Below, piece by piece: positions 17,031 to 24,852 of a stretch of DNA of 33,351 bases. Made by a program: the position numbers and the translations under genes. Below the pieces are notes generated by a model. It saw only the letters and a list, made by a program, of their open reading frames with translations, was not told where the DNA came from and ran no database searches. Within the stretch, counting starts at the first letter, position 1. Every line of letters begins with the position of its first letter. Origin of the DNA: Hyphomicrobiales bacterium (GTDB lineage: Bacteria; Pseudomonadota; Alphaproteobacteria; Rhizobiales; Rhizobiaceae); the NCBI GenBank assembly GCA_011087605.1, contig JAALLE010000040.1:1-33351 (forward strand). Reading direction: 5' to 3'.

Positions 17031-18182
17031 ATGAGTGAATTGTTGAAAACCGGTGATGCCCGAGACCGCTTACAATCGGGCATCGAACCGGTATTCATCA
17101 GCAGCGAAATCTATCGTTCAACCGGATACGGCAACAATCATCCTCTCGCAATTGCCCGAATTGCGACTGTTCTGGATATATGCGAAAATCTCGGCTGGCT
17201 GGATACCGGTGGTTATGTCGACAGCCCGGTGGCGAGCTTTGAAGAATTGTCGAAGTTTCACACCCCTGACTACATTCAGGCAATCATCTCAGAAGAAAAT
17301 GCTGGTATCGTCAGTAAGGAGTCTCGGGAACGCTACAAGCTTGGGACGATGGAAAATCCGGTATTTAGAGGTCTATTCAAACGGGCTTGTACATCTGTAG
17401 GCGGTTCGATCGAGGCGGCAAAGCGCGCCGCTTCAGGCTGCACTGCCTATCACCCTTCGGGTGGAACGCATCACGGTCAGCCTGGCAGGGCCAGCGGTTT
17501 TTGCTATTTCAATGACCTGGTCTTTGCGATTCTGACATTCCTGGCGCTTGATTTTCAGCGGGTTTTATACGTCGATCTGGATGCCCATCACGGCGATGGG
17601 GTTCAGGACGCATTTGAGCAGGATTCGCGGGTTTTCACTCTATCCATCCACGAGAAAGAGCGCTGGCCTTATACAGGTAAAGTTGATGATCGGGGAGGTG
17701 GCAATGCCCGAAATCTGCCTGTACCAAGACAGTTCAATGACACCGAAATGGATTATCTCATCAAAACGGCGGTTCTACCACTCGCCAGACGATTCAATCC
17801 ACAGGCAACGGTGATTACCTGTGGCGCCGATGGCCTCGCGGGTGACCCTTTGTCGTCCATGCAGCTTTCCAATGGCTGCCTGATCGGGGCCGTAGAACAA
17901 CTGACTTCCATAGCGCCGTCGACCGTGATTGTCGGTGGCGGGGGCTATAATCCATGGACTTTGTCGCGCCTTTGGGCCGGAATCTGGGGCATGTTGAATG
18001 GGCATCAACTGCCTTCAATCCTGCCCGATTCATGTGAAAACATACTTTCAGCTTTGGAATGCGATCTTGTTGATGAAGAGGATGTGGAGTCTCACTGGCT
18101 CACTTCATTGGCAGACCCGGATAATCCCGGCCCCTTGCGAGACGAGGTTAAACGGATTGCCGAACAGGTGCTTGGGGATTGA
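17031..18182 (+). CDS. Histone deacetylase/AcuC-family zinc hydrolase
   Basis: Zn-dependent amide hydrolase of 383 residues. All catalytic motifs are kept: SGGTHHG (two active-site histidines), YVDLDAHHGDG (zinc Asp and His), TCGADGLAGDPL (zinc Asp) and GGGGYNPW (transition-state Tyr). It should be active on an acyl-lysine or acyl-amine. The ATG at 17031 follows AAGGTG and is preferred over an in-frame TTG 24 bases earlier. It heads the lip gene run, 82 bases before lipS1. Family members include acetoin-utilization AcuC and polyamine deacetylases. Removal of an acyl or lipoyl group from LbpA is a hypothesis from context only. Confidence 0.88.
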   Translation: MSELLKTGDARDRLQSGIEPVFISSEIYRSTGYGNNHPLAIARIATVLDICENLGWLDTGGYVDSPVASFEELSKFHTPDYIQAIISEENAGIVSKESRERYKLGTMENPVFRGLFKRACTSVGGSIEAAKRAASGCTAYHPSGGTHHGQPGRASGFCYFNDLVFAILTFLALDFQRVLYVDLDAHHGDGVQDAFEQDSRVFTLSIHEKERWPYTGKVDDRGGGNARNLPVPRQFNDTEMDYLIKTAVLPLARRFNPQATVITCGADGLAGDPLSSMQLSNGCLIGAVEQLTSIAPSTVIVGGGGYNPWTLSRLWAGIWGMLNGHQLPSILPDSCENILSALECDLVDEEDVESHWLTSLADPDNPGPLRDEVKRIAEQVLGD

Positions 18183-18264
18183 TTGTTGCCGTCGAGGACT
18201 GCTCTTGATATCGGGGACAAGCTGATGCAACAATATATCAGAATATCTTAATGTGTGCGAAAAT

Positions 18265-19326
18265 ATGACTTGGCTTGGACAGATTAACGCGATCGAAGAA
18301 CTGGAAGACGCTGAGTTTGATGCCGAACTCGTGGCAGACTTGCAAGCTGCCGCTTCCAGATCGTCACGTTTGCCCCCGATTAGGTTTTCAACACCGACAT
18401 TTAAGGAATACAACAGCAGCGAGTTGAGTGGCTGCGGGAAAAACAGTTTTCCCGCTTTCTCCATCACAGCGGGTGCCTGCGCTCTGGATTGTGATCATTG
18501 CCAGGCCAAGATTCTGGACCCGATGATTCCGGCCATAAAACCGGAAATCCTGGATCAGAAAGTTCGTGATCTGATTATGCTGCAGGACCTTCAGGGTTTT
18601 TTGCTATCAGGTGGCTCGAACAGGAAGAACGAAATCCGCTATGAGCGATACTATCCTGTCATTGAAAAACTGAAGCACGATTTTCCAAATCTGAAAATTG
18701 CAATCCATACGGCGCTGACCGATGAGGTGGGAGCCAAGCGTATGGAAGCCGCTGGCGTCGACACGGCGATGATGGATGTCATAGGCCATCAGGATACGAT
18801 CAAACAGGTTTATCATCTTGATCGCCCGGTCGAAGATTTTGAAGCCACTCTGGCAGCCTTGTGCTCGACGAAAATGGAAATTACTCCCCATATTGTGGTG
18901 GGCCTTCACTATGGCAAAATTCTTGGCGAACAAAATGCGCTCGACATTGTTTCGCGGCACGATGTTCATGCCCTGGCGCTGGTTGTGATCATGCCATTTT
19001 ACGCAAGACCCGGAACTTTCGTCACACCATCAACCGGTGATGTGGGGCGGATATTTCTTCAGGCCCGCCAAAGATTGCCTAACAAGCAGGTGCTGCTTGG
19101 CTGCGCCCGTCCCCCCGGCATGCATAAGCGCGTGACAGACGCCTATGCTGTCATGGCCGGGCTGGATGGCATTGCCTTTCCTGCGGACGGGGCAGTGGAA
19201 GTATCGCGGGTAATTGGCAGGGAGTATCATCAGGAACATGCATGTTGTTCCATCAAAATAGGCGGCAGCGCCGTCGCCAAAGCGCGGGAAGGTCTTGCAA
19301 TGCAGGCATCCTCGTGTGCGGTTTGA
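18265..19326 (+). CDS. lipS1: Radical SAM lipoate synthase component LipS1
   Basis: Radical SAM protein of 353 residues with the cluster motif CALDCDHC (CxxxCxxC, residues 72-79). Conserved surroundings are SGCGKNSFPAFSITAGA before it and FLLSGGSNR after it. In the alternative lipoate pathway, LipS1 and LipS2 each insert one sulfur into a protein-bound octanoyl chain, replacing LipA. Start: ATG at 18265, with an in-frame GTG at 18253 also possible; neither has a clear ribosome site. The gene order lipS1-lipT-lipS2-sLpl(AB) matches the reported lipoate cluster, which is the main basis for the name. Confidence 0.85.
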   Translation: MTWLGQINAIEELEDAEFDAELVADLQAAASRSSRLPPIRFSTPTFKEYNSSELSGCGKNSFPAFSITAGACALDCDHCQAKILDPMIPAIKPEILDQKVRDLIMLQDLQGFLLSGGSNRKNEIRYERYYPVIEKLKHDFPNLKIAIHTALTDEVGAKRMEAAGVDTAMMDVIGHQDTIKQVYHLDRPVEDFEATLAALCSTKMEITPHIVVGLHYGKILGEQNALDIVSRHDVHALALVVIMPFYARPGTFVTPSTGDVGRIFLQARQRLPNKQVLLGCARPPGMHKRVTDAYAVMAGLDGIAFPADGAVEVSRVIGREYHQEHACCSIKIGGSAVAKAREGLAMQASSCAV

Positions 19327-20462
19327 ACGAGATAGTTGAAATTGACGTTGTTGTTGTTGGCCTTGGCCCGGCTGGTGCCTCTGCGGCCATGGCTGCTGCA
19401 AAGAATGGGTCTTCGGTACTGGCGCTGGAGCGCAATGCAAGCCCTGGCCTTCCAGTGCAATGTGCAGAATTTGTACCCTTGCTGATTGCTGCTGGCAAAG
19501 GGTTCGAAGCAGTCAATGAAGCTTCGGTGCAGAACATTGAACGAATGGAAACCTATGTTGAGAAATCTGCAGCAGATATTACCCTTGATTTTCGCGGCCA
19601 GATGATCGACCGAGCAGCGTTTGACTGCAGTCTGATCAAGCAGGCTGAGGCAAACGGTGCCAGTTGTTCATTTTCATCACCCGTTCGGCAAGTTCGAAAG
19701 GACGGCCTCGTCGAAACCGGCGATGGTCGGCTCTTCAGGGCAAAGGTGATCATCGGGGCCGACGGACCACGCTCCCCCGTGGCGCAGAGTATCGGGTCTT
19801 CCAACGTCGATTTGGTTGAAACACGGCAAATAACCGTTCCGCTCAAATCGCCCCACAATGCCACCGATATCTTTCTGTGCGCAGACATTCCCGGAGGGTA
19901 TGGCTGGTTGTTTCCAAAAGATGAAGTGGCCAATCTGGGTCTGGGAGTTGTTCCTGCCCACAAGCATTTGCTGAAGCCAATTCTCGACGATTTGCATGCA
20001 AAGCTGGTTGCCGAAGGTAGGGTAGGTACAGAGATACTGGCCCATACGGGCGGGCTCATTCCGGTTGGAGGAATCCAAAAGTCCACGGGCATGTTGGGTG
20101 AAACACCAGTAATGCTTGTTGGTGATGCAGCTGGGCTAACCAATCCGGTAACCGGAGCCGGGATAAATTCAGCCGTCATATCCGGGCGCATGGCGGGTGA
20201 CGCAGCATTTGCGTGGATTGAAGGTGACGAAGAAGCCGCGCGTGACTACGCTGAAGAAGTAAATGACTTATTTGGACCTTCTATCGCACGCGCCGTTGCC
20301 CGCCGCAGTCAGATTTTATCTGCTTATGCGGGCGGCGAAAAACCCACAGCGAGCGAATTACGTTCTGGCTGGATCGCCTATCCACAATATTGGTCTCGGG
20401 ATGGTCTGGAGCTTTCGACAAGCGCCGTAACCGCCGCAAACGACACGAGGAAATCAGCATGA
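19323..20462 (+). CDS. lipT: LipT, FAD-dependent geranylgeranyl reductase-like oxidoreductase
   Basis: Flavoprotein of 379 residues with an N-terminal GLGPAGASAA dinucleotide fold (13-22), IIGADGPRSPVA in the middle and VGDAAGLTNPVTGAGIN late, the standard geranylgeranyl reductase-type pattern. TTG at 19323 overlaps the lipS1 stop, which favours it over in-frame upstream codons. LipT is thought to provide electrons in lipoate assembly; its exact reaction is not settled. It overlaps lipS2 by ATGA. Confidence 0.85.
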   Translation: MNEIVEIDVVVVGLGPAGASAAMAAAKNGSSVLALERNASPGLPVQCAEFVPLLIAAGKGFEAVNEASVQNIERMETYVEKSAADITLDFRGQMIDRAAFDCSLIKQAEANGASCSFSSPVRQVRKDGLVETGDGRLFRAKVIIGADGPRSPVAQSIGSSNVDLVETRQITVPLKSPHNATDIFLCADIPGGYGWLFPKDEVANLGLGVVPAHKHLLKPILDDLHAKLVAEGRVGTEILAHTGGLIPVGGIQKSTGMLGETPVMLVGDAAGLTNPVTGAGINSAVISGRMAGDAAFAWIEGDEEAARDYAEEVNDLFGPSIARAVARRSQILSAYAGGEKPTASELRSGWIAYPQYWSRDGLELSTSAVTAANDTRKSA

Positions 20463-21757
20463 CCTGTCTCAAGCCAGAAGGATCGGAGCCTGCATTGGCA
20501 GGTAAGGATGGTGCGGATTTCAATGCGGCAGAAATTATGCAACCCCGCGCGCCGGCAGCCACACCGGCCGAATTCAAAAACGGAGAGCGGGTCAAATCCA
20601 ATGATGTGACGCCGGAAGGGGTCTATCTGCCCAAGTATAATATCCTGACCCCGCATATGCGTTCTCCAGATTATGTCCAGATGTCGACCGCAGCGGCCAT
20701 TACGCTTGGCATCACAAACGGTCAGATGCATCGCTGTGCCTGTACCAGATGTCTCAATTTATTGCTGACATATCCGGAAGGATGCAGGGCCAACTGCGCA
20801 TATTGTGGGTTGGCGCGGCACCGTGAGGCCGAGCGCGACTACGCGGATCGAAATTTCATACGTGTCGACTGGCCCGCCGTACCCATGGATGAAGTGGTCG
20901 ACATCGTTGCCCGAGATGTCGAGGGAAGCCCGTTCCATCGCATGTGCATTTCGATGATCACCCATCCACGATCAGACGATGACACCGTGACAGTGTTGCA
21001 GAAATGGACAGACCGTATTGATCCCTCAGCGATCCCCATTTCAATTCTGTCCAATCCCACCACGATGACTCGCGGGGATGTAAAACTTCTGCACGAAATG
21101 GGATCAGATATATTCACCGTGGCGCTTGATGCTGCAACTCCAGAAATTTTCGACCGGACCCGCGGCAAGGGTGTGCAATCGCCGCACAGCTGGAAGAAGT
21201 ACTGGGAAATCCTGATGGATGCGCGGGAAATTTTCGGTCCACAAAAGTTTGGCGCCCACATTATCGTTGGAATGGGTGAAACCGAATATGATTCGCTGAA
21301 CCTGGTGCAACAGTTGGTCGACCTCGGTGGCCACAGCCACATGTTCTGCTTTTTCCCCGAAAAAGGGTCCCTGATGGACCATCTGCCCGCCACCCCCCGT
21401 GATCAATGGCGGCGGGTACAGCTTGGCCGATATCTGATCGACTATTGTGACGCGCGTGTAGAGCACATGAAGTTTGATGAGGAAGGTCGGGTGATCGATT
21501 TCGGACTGCCAGCAGCCGAGCTTGATATGATTATTGACACCGGCCTGGCATTTCGTACGTCGGGTTGTCCTGGCAAATTTGCAGACGATATTTCTGCCTG
21601 TGACCGCCCCTATGGCGACTCCCCGCCGAGCAATATCGCCAGCTACCCGTTTGAACTTGAGGATATTGATATCCGCAAGGTTCGCCATCAATTGGACCGG
21701 AACAGACCCGGAGAATCCTATCACCAAGATGAGGAGTTTGAATTCGACGATGAGTAA
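20459..21757 (+). CDS. lipS2: Radical SAM lipoate synthase component LipS2
   Basis: Biotin-synthase-like radical SAM protein of 432 residues. The radical SAM cluster motif is CRANCAYC (C109, C113, C116). A cysteine-rich CACTRC (C93-C98) lies just before it and may bind an auxiliary cluster or serve in sulfur donation. A C-terminal SGCPGKFADDISACDRPYGD segment holds two more cysteines. The ATG overlaps the lipT stop and follows GAGGAA. It works with LipS1 to insert two sulfurs. The tail is strongly acidic (EEFEFDDE). Confidence 0.87.
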   Translation: MTCLKPEGSEPALAGKDGADFNAAEIMQPRAPAATPAEFKNGERVKSNDVTPEGVYLPKYNILTPHMRSPDYVQMSTAAAITLGITNGQMHRCACTRCLNLLLTYPEGCRANCAYCGLARHREAERDYADRNFIRVDWPAVPMDEVVDIVARDVEGSPFHRMCISMITHPRSDDDTVTVLQKWTDRIDPSAIPISILSNPTTMTRGDVKLLHEMGSDIFTVALDAATPEIFDRTRGKGVQSPHSWKKYWEILMDAREIFGPQKFGAHIIVGMGETEYDSLNLVQQLVDLGGHSHMFCFFPEKGSLMDHLPATPRDQWRRVQLGRYLIDYCDARVEHMKFDEEGRVIDFGLPAAELDMIIDTGLAFRTSGCPGKFADDISACDRPYGDSPPSNIASYPFELEDIDIRKVRHQLDRNRPGESYHQDEEFEFDDE

Positions 21758-22811
21758 ACCCTTTCGAGTTATCGACACCGGCATTCGCCCGTGCAGAGAG
21801 CAAATGGCTTTTGATCAGGCGCTGATTGAAGAGCACAAGGCGGGCAATATTCCCGACACGATCCGCTTTCTTCAATTCCCGCCATCCGTGCTTGTAGGCC
21901 GCCACCAGGACCTTTCTCACGAGCTCAATATCGAGGCGTGTCGGGAGGCTGGAGTCGGGATCGGCCGAAGGATTACCGGTGGTGGGGCACTTTATCTCGA
22001 TGAGGGTCAATTCGGCTGGGAACTGGTATTCCACAGGGATACGTTGGGGCTGACCAATCTGGGAGAACTGGCCAGTGCAATTTGCGAATCTGCCGCGGCA
22101 GGCCTGTCCAAACTTGGAATTGACGTGCGCTATCGACCTCGAAACGATCTTGAAGTCGATGGGCGCAAGATTTCCGGTACAGGCGGATTTTTTGATGGTT
22201 CAACGATATTTTACCAAGGCACGACATTGGTCGATATGGATGCACAAAAGATGGCTTCGCTGCTGAACATTCCGGCTGCCAAACTGGCCAAAAGAGGCCA
22301 GACCAGCGGAGCGCAGCGGGTTGTCACCCTTCGCGAATTGTTCAACGGGACACCGCCACCAATCAGTGAAGTGAAGCAGGCGATACTGGAGGGTTTTTCC
22401 GAAAAACTTGGAATTTCTCCACAGGAAGGCGCCATAACCGAAGGTGAAGAAGCAACCGCCAAACTATTGTTTGATGAAGAAATAGGCACCGATGAATTCG
22501 TCCATGAAATTGACGGCGCATCGGAGCAGGCTGAGGTGAAAACGGGGAGTTTTACTGGCCAGGGTGGCACGATTACCACTCACATCCGACTGGATGGCCC
22601 GCGGGCCAATCGCATCCGTGAAGTTGTCATAACCGGAGATTTCTTCGTTACGCCCCCGCGTACAATTTACGATCTGGAAGCCGCTTTGCGCGGAACAGAA
22701 ATTGCTGATCAGGCAGAGACTGTAAGCCAGTTTTTTGCAAAAGCCGGTGTTGGATTGCTGACCGCATCTCCTGATGATTTTTCAGCCTCCATTGCCGACG
22801 CATTGACCTGA
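21750..22811 (+). CDS. slpl(AB): sHdr-associated lipoate-protein ligase sLpl(AB)
   Basis: Ligase of 353 residues joining an LplA-type catalytic domain and an LplB-type C-terminal domain. Motifs are VGRHQD (49-54), RRITGGGALYLDEG (73-86) and NDLEVDGRKISGTGG with the catalytic lysine near residue 141; the C-terminal domain includes GGTITTHIRLDG. It attaches lipoate or octanoate to LbpA. The ATG overlaps the lipS2 end by eight bases. The ligase is dedicated to LbpA in organisms studied; that is family knowledge. Confidence 0.9.
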   Translation: MSKPFRVIDTGIRPCREQMAFDQALIEEHKAGNIPDTIRFLQFPPSVLVGRHQDLSHELNIEACREAGVGIGRRITGGGALYLDEGQFGWELVFHRDTLGLTNLGELASAICESAAAGLSKLGIDVRYRPRNDLEVDGRKISGTGGFFDGSTIFYQGTTLVDMDAQKMASLLNIPAAKLAKRGQTSGAQRVVTLRELFNGTPPPISEVKQAILEGFSEKLGISPQEGAITEGEEATAKLLFDEEIGTDEFVHEIDGASEQAEVKTGSFTGQGGTITTHIRLDGPRANRIREVVITGDFFVTPPRTIYDLEAALRGTEIADQAETVSQFFAKAGVGLLTASPDDFSASIADALT

Positions 22812-22827
22812 CCCCGACACTTCGAAG

Positions 22828-23523
22828 ATGAAAGCCCTTTCGATCATCCAGCACACTTCTGCCGATTATCTGGGTCTGATGGAGGATCATTTTGAAGGCC
22901 GCCGCATCAGATTCCACTATGTCAGACCATTTACCGAGGATGGCAAAGTTCCCGAGCCATCGGCCATGAGGGACGGGCTTATGCTGATGGGTGGCGGCCC
23001 TTGGGGGTCGGCCGGGGTGCGGGATGTGCCGACGCTGGAAGAAGAGATAAAACTCACCCGTGCCTATCTGATGTATGGCAAGCCGGTGATCGGAATTGGT
23101 CTTGGCGCACAAATACTGGCGCTGGCTGCTGATGGTGATTCCAAACCGTCTGACTATCGGTTCGATGTGGAGTACGCTTCTCGCTGTGACCCGGGCGCCC
23201 TCAACGGGTATTTGCCGGCGCGTTATCCAAATGCCGTCTTCATGCGGGACAAGCCAATTCCACCGTCTTACGCGAAAGTGCTTGCAGAGGATGCTTCCGG
23301 TGACCCGGCACTTTTTCAGATCGGGGATAACAGTTTCGGGTTTTCCGGACATCCGGGATTCAAACTGGCAATGGCTGAAGATTTGATTATGGAATTTGAT
23401 GAGATTCCTGATGAAACGACTGAGCAACTTGCTGTCCTGCGACAATCGAAACGGCAAATCGAAGATGCTCTTGTTCCCATCATGACTGGGCTGATTCAGA
23501 TGACGGGACTGATGCAAAAGTGA
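22828..23523 (+). CDS. Class I glutamine amidotransferase homologue lacking its nucleophile
   Basis: Protein of 231 residues with the class I glutamine amidotransferase fold (LMGGGPWG near 53-60, KPVIGIGLGAQILA at 85-98). The nucleophile elbow, normally G-I-C-L-G-A-Q, has Gly91 instead of Cys, and the usual HPE triad segment reads GHPGF, without the Glu. It should not hydrolyse glutamine. It follows sLpl(AB) by 16 bases in the same operon. It might be a scaffold or a binding protein in lipoate assembly; there is no direct evidence. Confidence 0.8.
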   Translation: MKALSIIQHTSADYLGLMEDHFEGRRIRFHYVRPFTEDGKVPEPSAMRDGLMLMGGGPWGSAGVRDVPTLEEEIKLTRAYLMYGKPVIGIGLGAQILALAADGDSKPSDYRFDVEYASRCDPGALNGYLPARYPNAVFMRDKPIPPSYAKVLAEDASGDPALFQIGDNSFGFSGHPGFKLAMAEDLIMEFDEIPDETTEQLAVLRQSKRQIEDALVPIMTGLIQMTGLMQK

Positions 23524-23572
23524 ACAATTAGCTAGCGAAAAACCAACATAAGGTGCTTGTAACTTGCGAAAT

Positions 23573-23595
23573 TTAGAATATTCTAATATGAGATT
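23573..23595. promoter_or_regulatory. Palindromic ArsR-type operator upstream of dsrE3C
   Basis: A perfect 14-base palindrome TTAGAATATTCTAA (23573-23586) overlaps ATTC-N8-GATT (23580-23595), one mismatch from the operator consensus. It lies in the 155-base gap before dsrE3C, so it may mark the promoter of the shdr operon controlled by sHdrR. Confidence 0.55.
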
Positions 23596-23598
23596 GTA

Positions 23599-23660
23599 AG
23601 GCCTGTAAAACAGGCTTGGGCAGAACCTGACGAAGAAGCAGGGGCTGGTTGCCCACCAGC
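23599..23660 (+). ncRNA. Structured 5' leader of the shdr operon (putative)
   Basis: Three hairpins follow one another between the operator and the dsrE3C ribosome site: GCCTGT-AAA-ACAGGC (23601-23615), CCTG/CAGG (23626-23642) and GCTGGT-5-ACCAGC (23644-23660). The ribosome site GGTGGAGG follows directly. No T run follows, so it is not a terminator. I recognise no known riboswitch class. It may affect message stability or translation. Confidence 0.4.
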
Positions 23661-23678
23661 AGCAAAGGTGGAGGACAA

Positions 23679-24056
23679 ATGGCTGAAAAATTAATTATTG
23701 TGATGGCGAACACCGACCCACGCAATGGTGAAGAACTGGGTGCGCCGATCTTTCAGGCAACGGTTGCGGCAGCTATGGAATATGAGGTTGATGTCATCTG
23801 CACGGCAACTTCCGGCAGGCTGATGCGAAAAGGCGTTGCTCAGGAACTTGTTGTCAAAGAAGGCTCGCCCAAATCGGTCTATGATTTCATCAAGGACGCT
23901 CATGGTGCGGGGGTGAAATTTTACTGTTGTTCCCCCAATCTCGATCTTTTTGACATGACTAAGGAAGATCTGATCCCGGAATGTGAAGGCATTGTCGGGG
24001 GCGCCCACCTGATTGAAGAAATCATGGAAGAGGACTGCAAGGTCCTGACATATTAA
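23679..24056 (+). CDS. dsrE3C: Cytoplasmic sulfurtransferase DsrE3C
   Basis: DsrE-family protein of 125 residues with neighbouring cysteines C83 and C84 in FYCCSPNLDLF; as I recall, Hyphomicrobium DsrE3C also has a cysteine pair at these positions. It accepts sulfur from TusA and hands it toward the sHdr complex. The ATG at 23679 follows GGTGGAGG; a longer in-frame reading from 23649 is rejected. First gene of the shdr operon. Confidence 0.92.
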   Translation: MAEKLIIVMANTDPRNGEELGAPIFQATVAAAMEYEVDVICTATSGRLMRKGVAQELVVKEGSPKSVYDFIKDAHGAGVKFYCCSPNLDLFDMTKEDLIPECEGIVGGAHLIEEIMEEDCKVLTY

Positions 24057-24072
24057 GGCGGGAGAGAAACTG

Positions 24073-24828
24073 ATGTCCGCATCAGGTGCCACAAGAGTAG
24101 AGACGTTCATCGGCGATCCTGTCTCCGGCGAAACTCCAGTTGACCGTAATGAACTGGAAGAGATCTTTGCCGATATTCAGTCAGATTTGCGCTACGACCA
24201 CGAGTTAAACGGTTGCCTCAATTGCGGCATCTGTACCGCTACATGCCCGGCGGCCCATTACTACGATTTTTCACCGCGAGAAATTGTGCAACTGCTTTGG
24301 ACAGAAAATCTCGACGGTATCTACGATGCGATGCAGGAAAAAATTTGGGCTTGTGCTCAGTGCTACACCTGCGCGGCTCGCTGTCCTTTCGGAAATTCTC
24401 CGGGCGGCCTGATTATGTTGATGCGCGAAACTGCCATCAAGCATGGTATGGAATCCGCGAAAAATGTGCTGCGTCCATTTTCCCGCGTTATGCTGAAACT
24501 GATTTCTACGGGCAACCAATTGGCGCCCGATATGATCAACCCGGATCATTTTGCTGATTGGGGACCGAATATCTGCAAGGTCGATGCGCCGCTGAAGATT
24601 CTGCGAAAGGCCATCCCAATGCCAACGCTGAATACAACGGCTACAGCCTGGGAAGTAAACTTAAAGACCTCCGTCGAATTGTACACCATCTGGGAAATGA
24701 CCGGTGTGCTCCACCAGTTGGAGACGATCGATGAGAACCTGTTCGATGTCATCACAGATATCATGGAAGAAAAGCGTGAAGACTGGGAAGACTTTCTCGA
24801 GGAAGAGGAAGACGAGGATGACGAATAA
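24073..24828 (+). CDS. shdrC1: sHdrC1, iron-sulfur subunit of the sHdr complex
   Basis: HdrC-like protein of 251 residues with two cubane [4Fe-4S] motifs: C48, C51, C54, C58 (CLNCGICTATCP) and C94, C97, C100, C104 (CAQCYTCAARCP). No membrane span. A long acidic C-terminal tail (EEEEDEDDE) follows. It relays electrons between sHdrB and sHdrA. A GGGAG ribosome site lies 16 bases after dsrE3C. Confidence 0.93.
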   Translation: MSASGATRVETFIGDPVSGETPVDRNELEEIFADIQSDLRYDHELNGCLNCGICTATCPAAHYYDFSPREIVQLLWTENLDGIYDAMQEKIWACAQCYTCAARCPFGNSPGGLIMLMRETAIKHGMESAKNVLRPFSRVMLKLISTGNQLAPDMINPDHFADWGPNICKVDAPLKILRKAIPMPTLNTTATAWEVNLKTSVELYTIWEMTGVLHQLETIDENLFDVITDIMEEKREDWEDFLEEEEDEDDE

Positions 24829-24852
24829 ATCACGGACTATTTGGAGGATTAA

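Noticed and set aside
19553-20191. Long open frame on the - strand inside lipT
   Set aside because: It is antisense to a well-supported gene, has no recognisable domain and mirrors its codon pattern.
22648-23517. A 289-codon open frame on the - strand opposite the amidotransferase-like gene
   Set aside because: The + strand protein has clear fold motifs and operon spacing; the antisense product is low-complexity in composition and matches nothing known to me.
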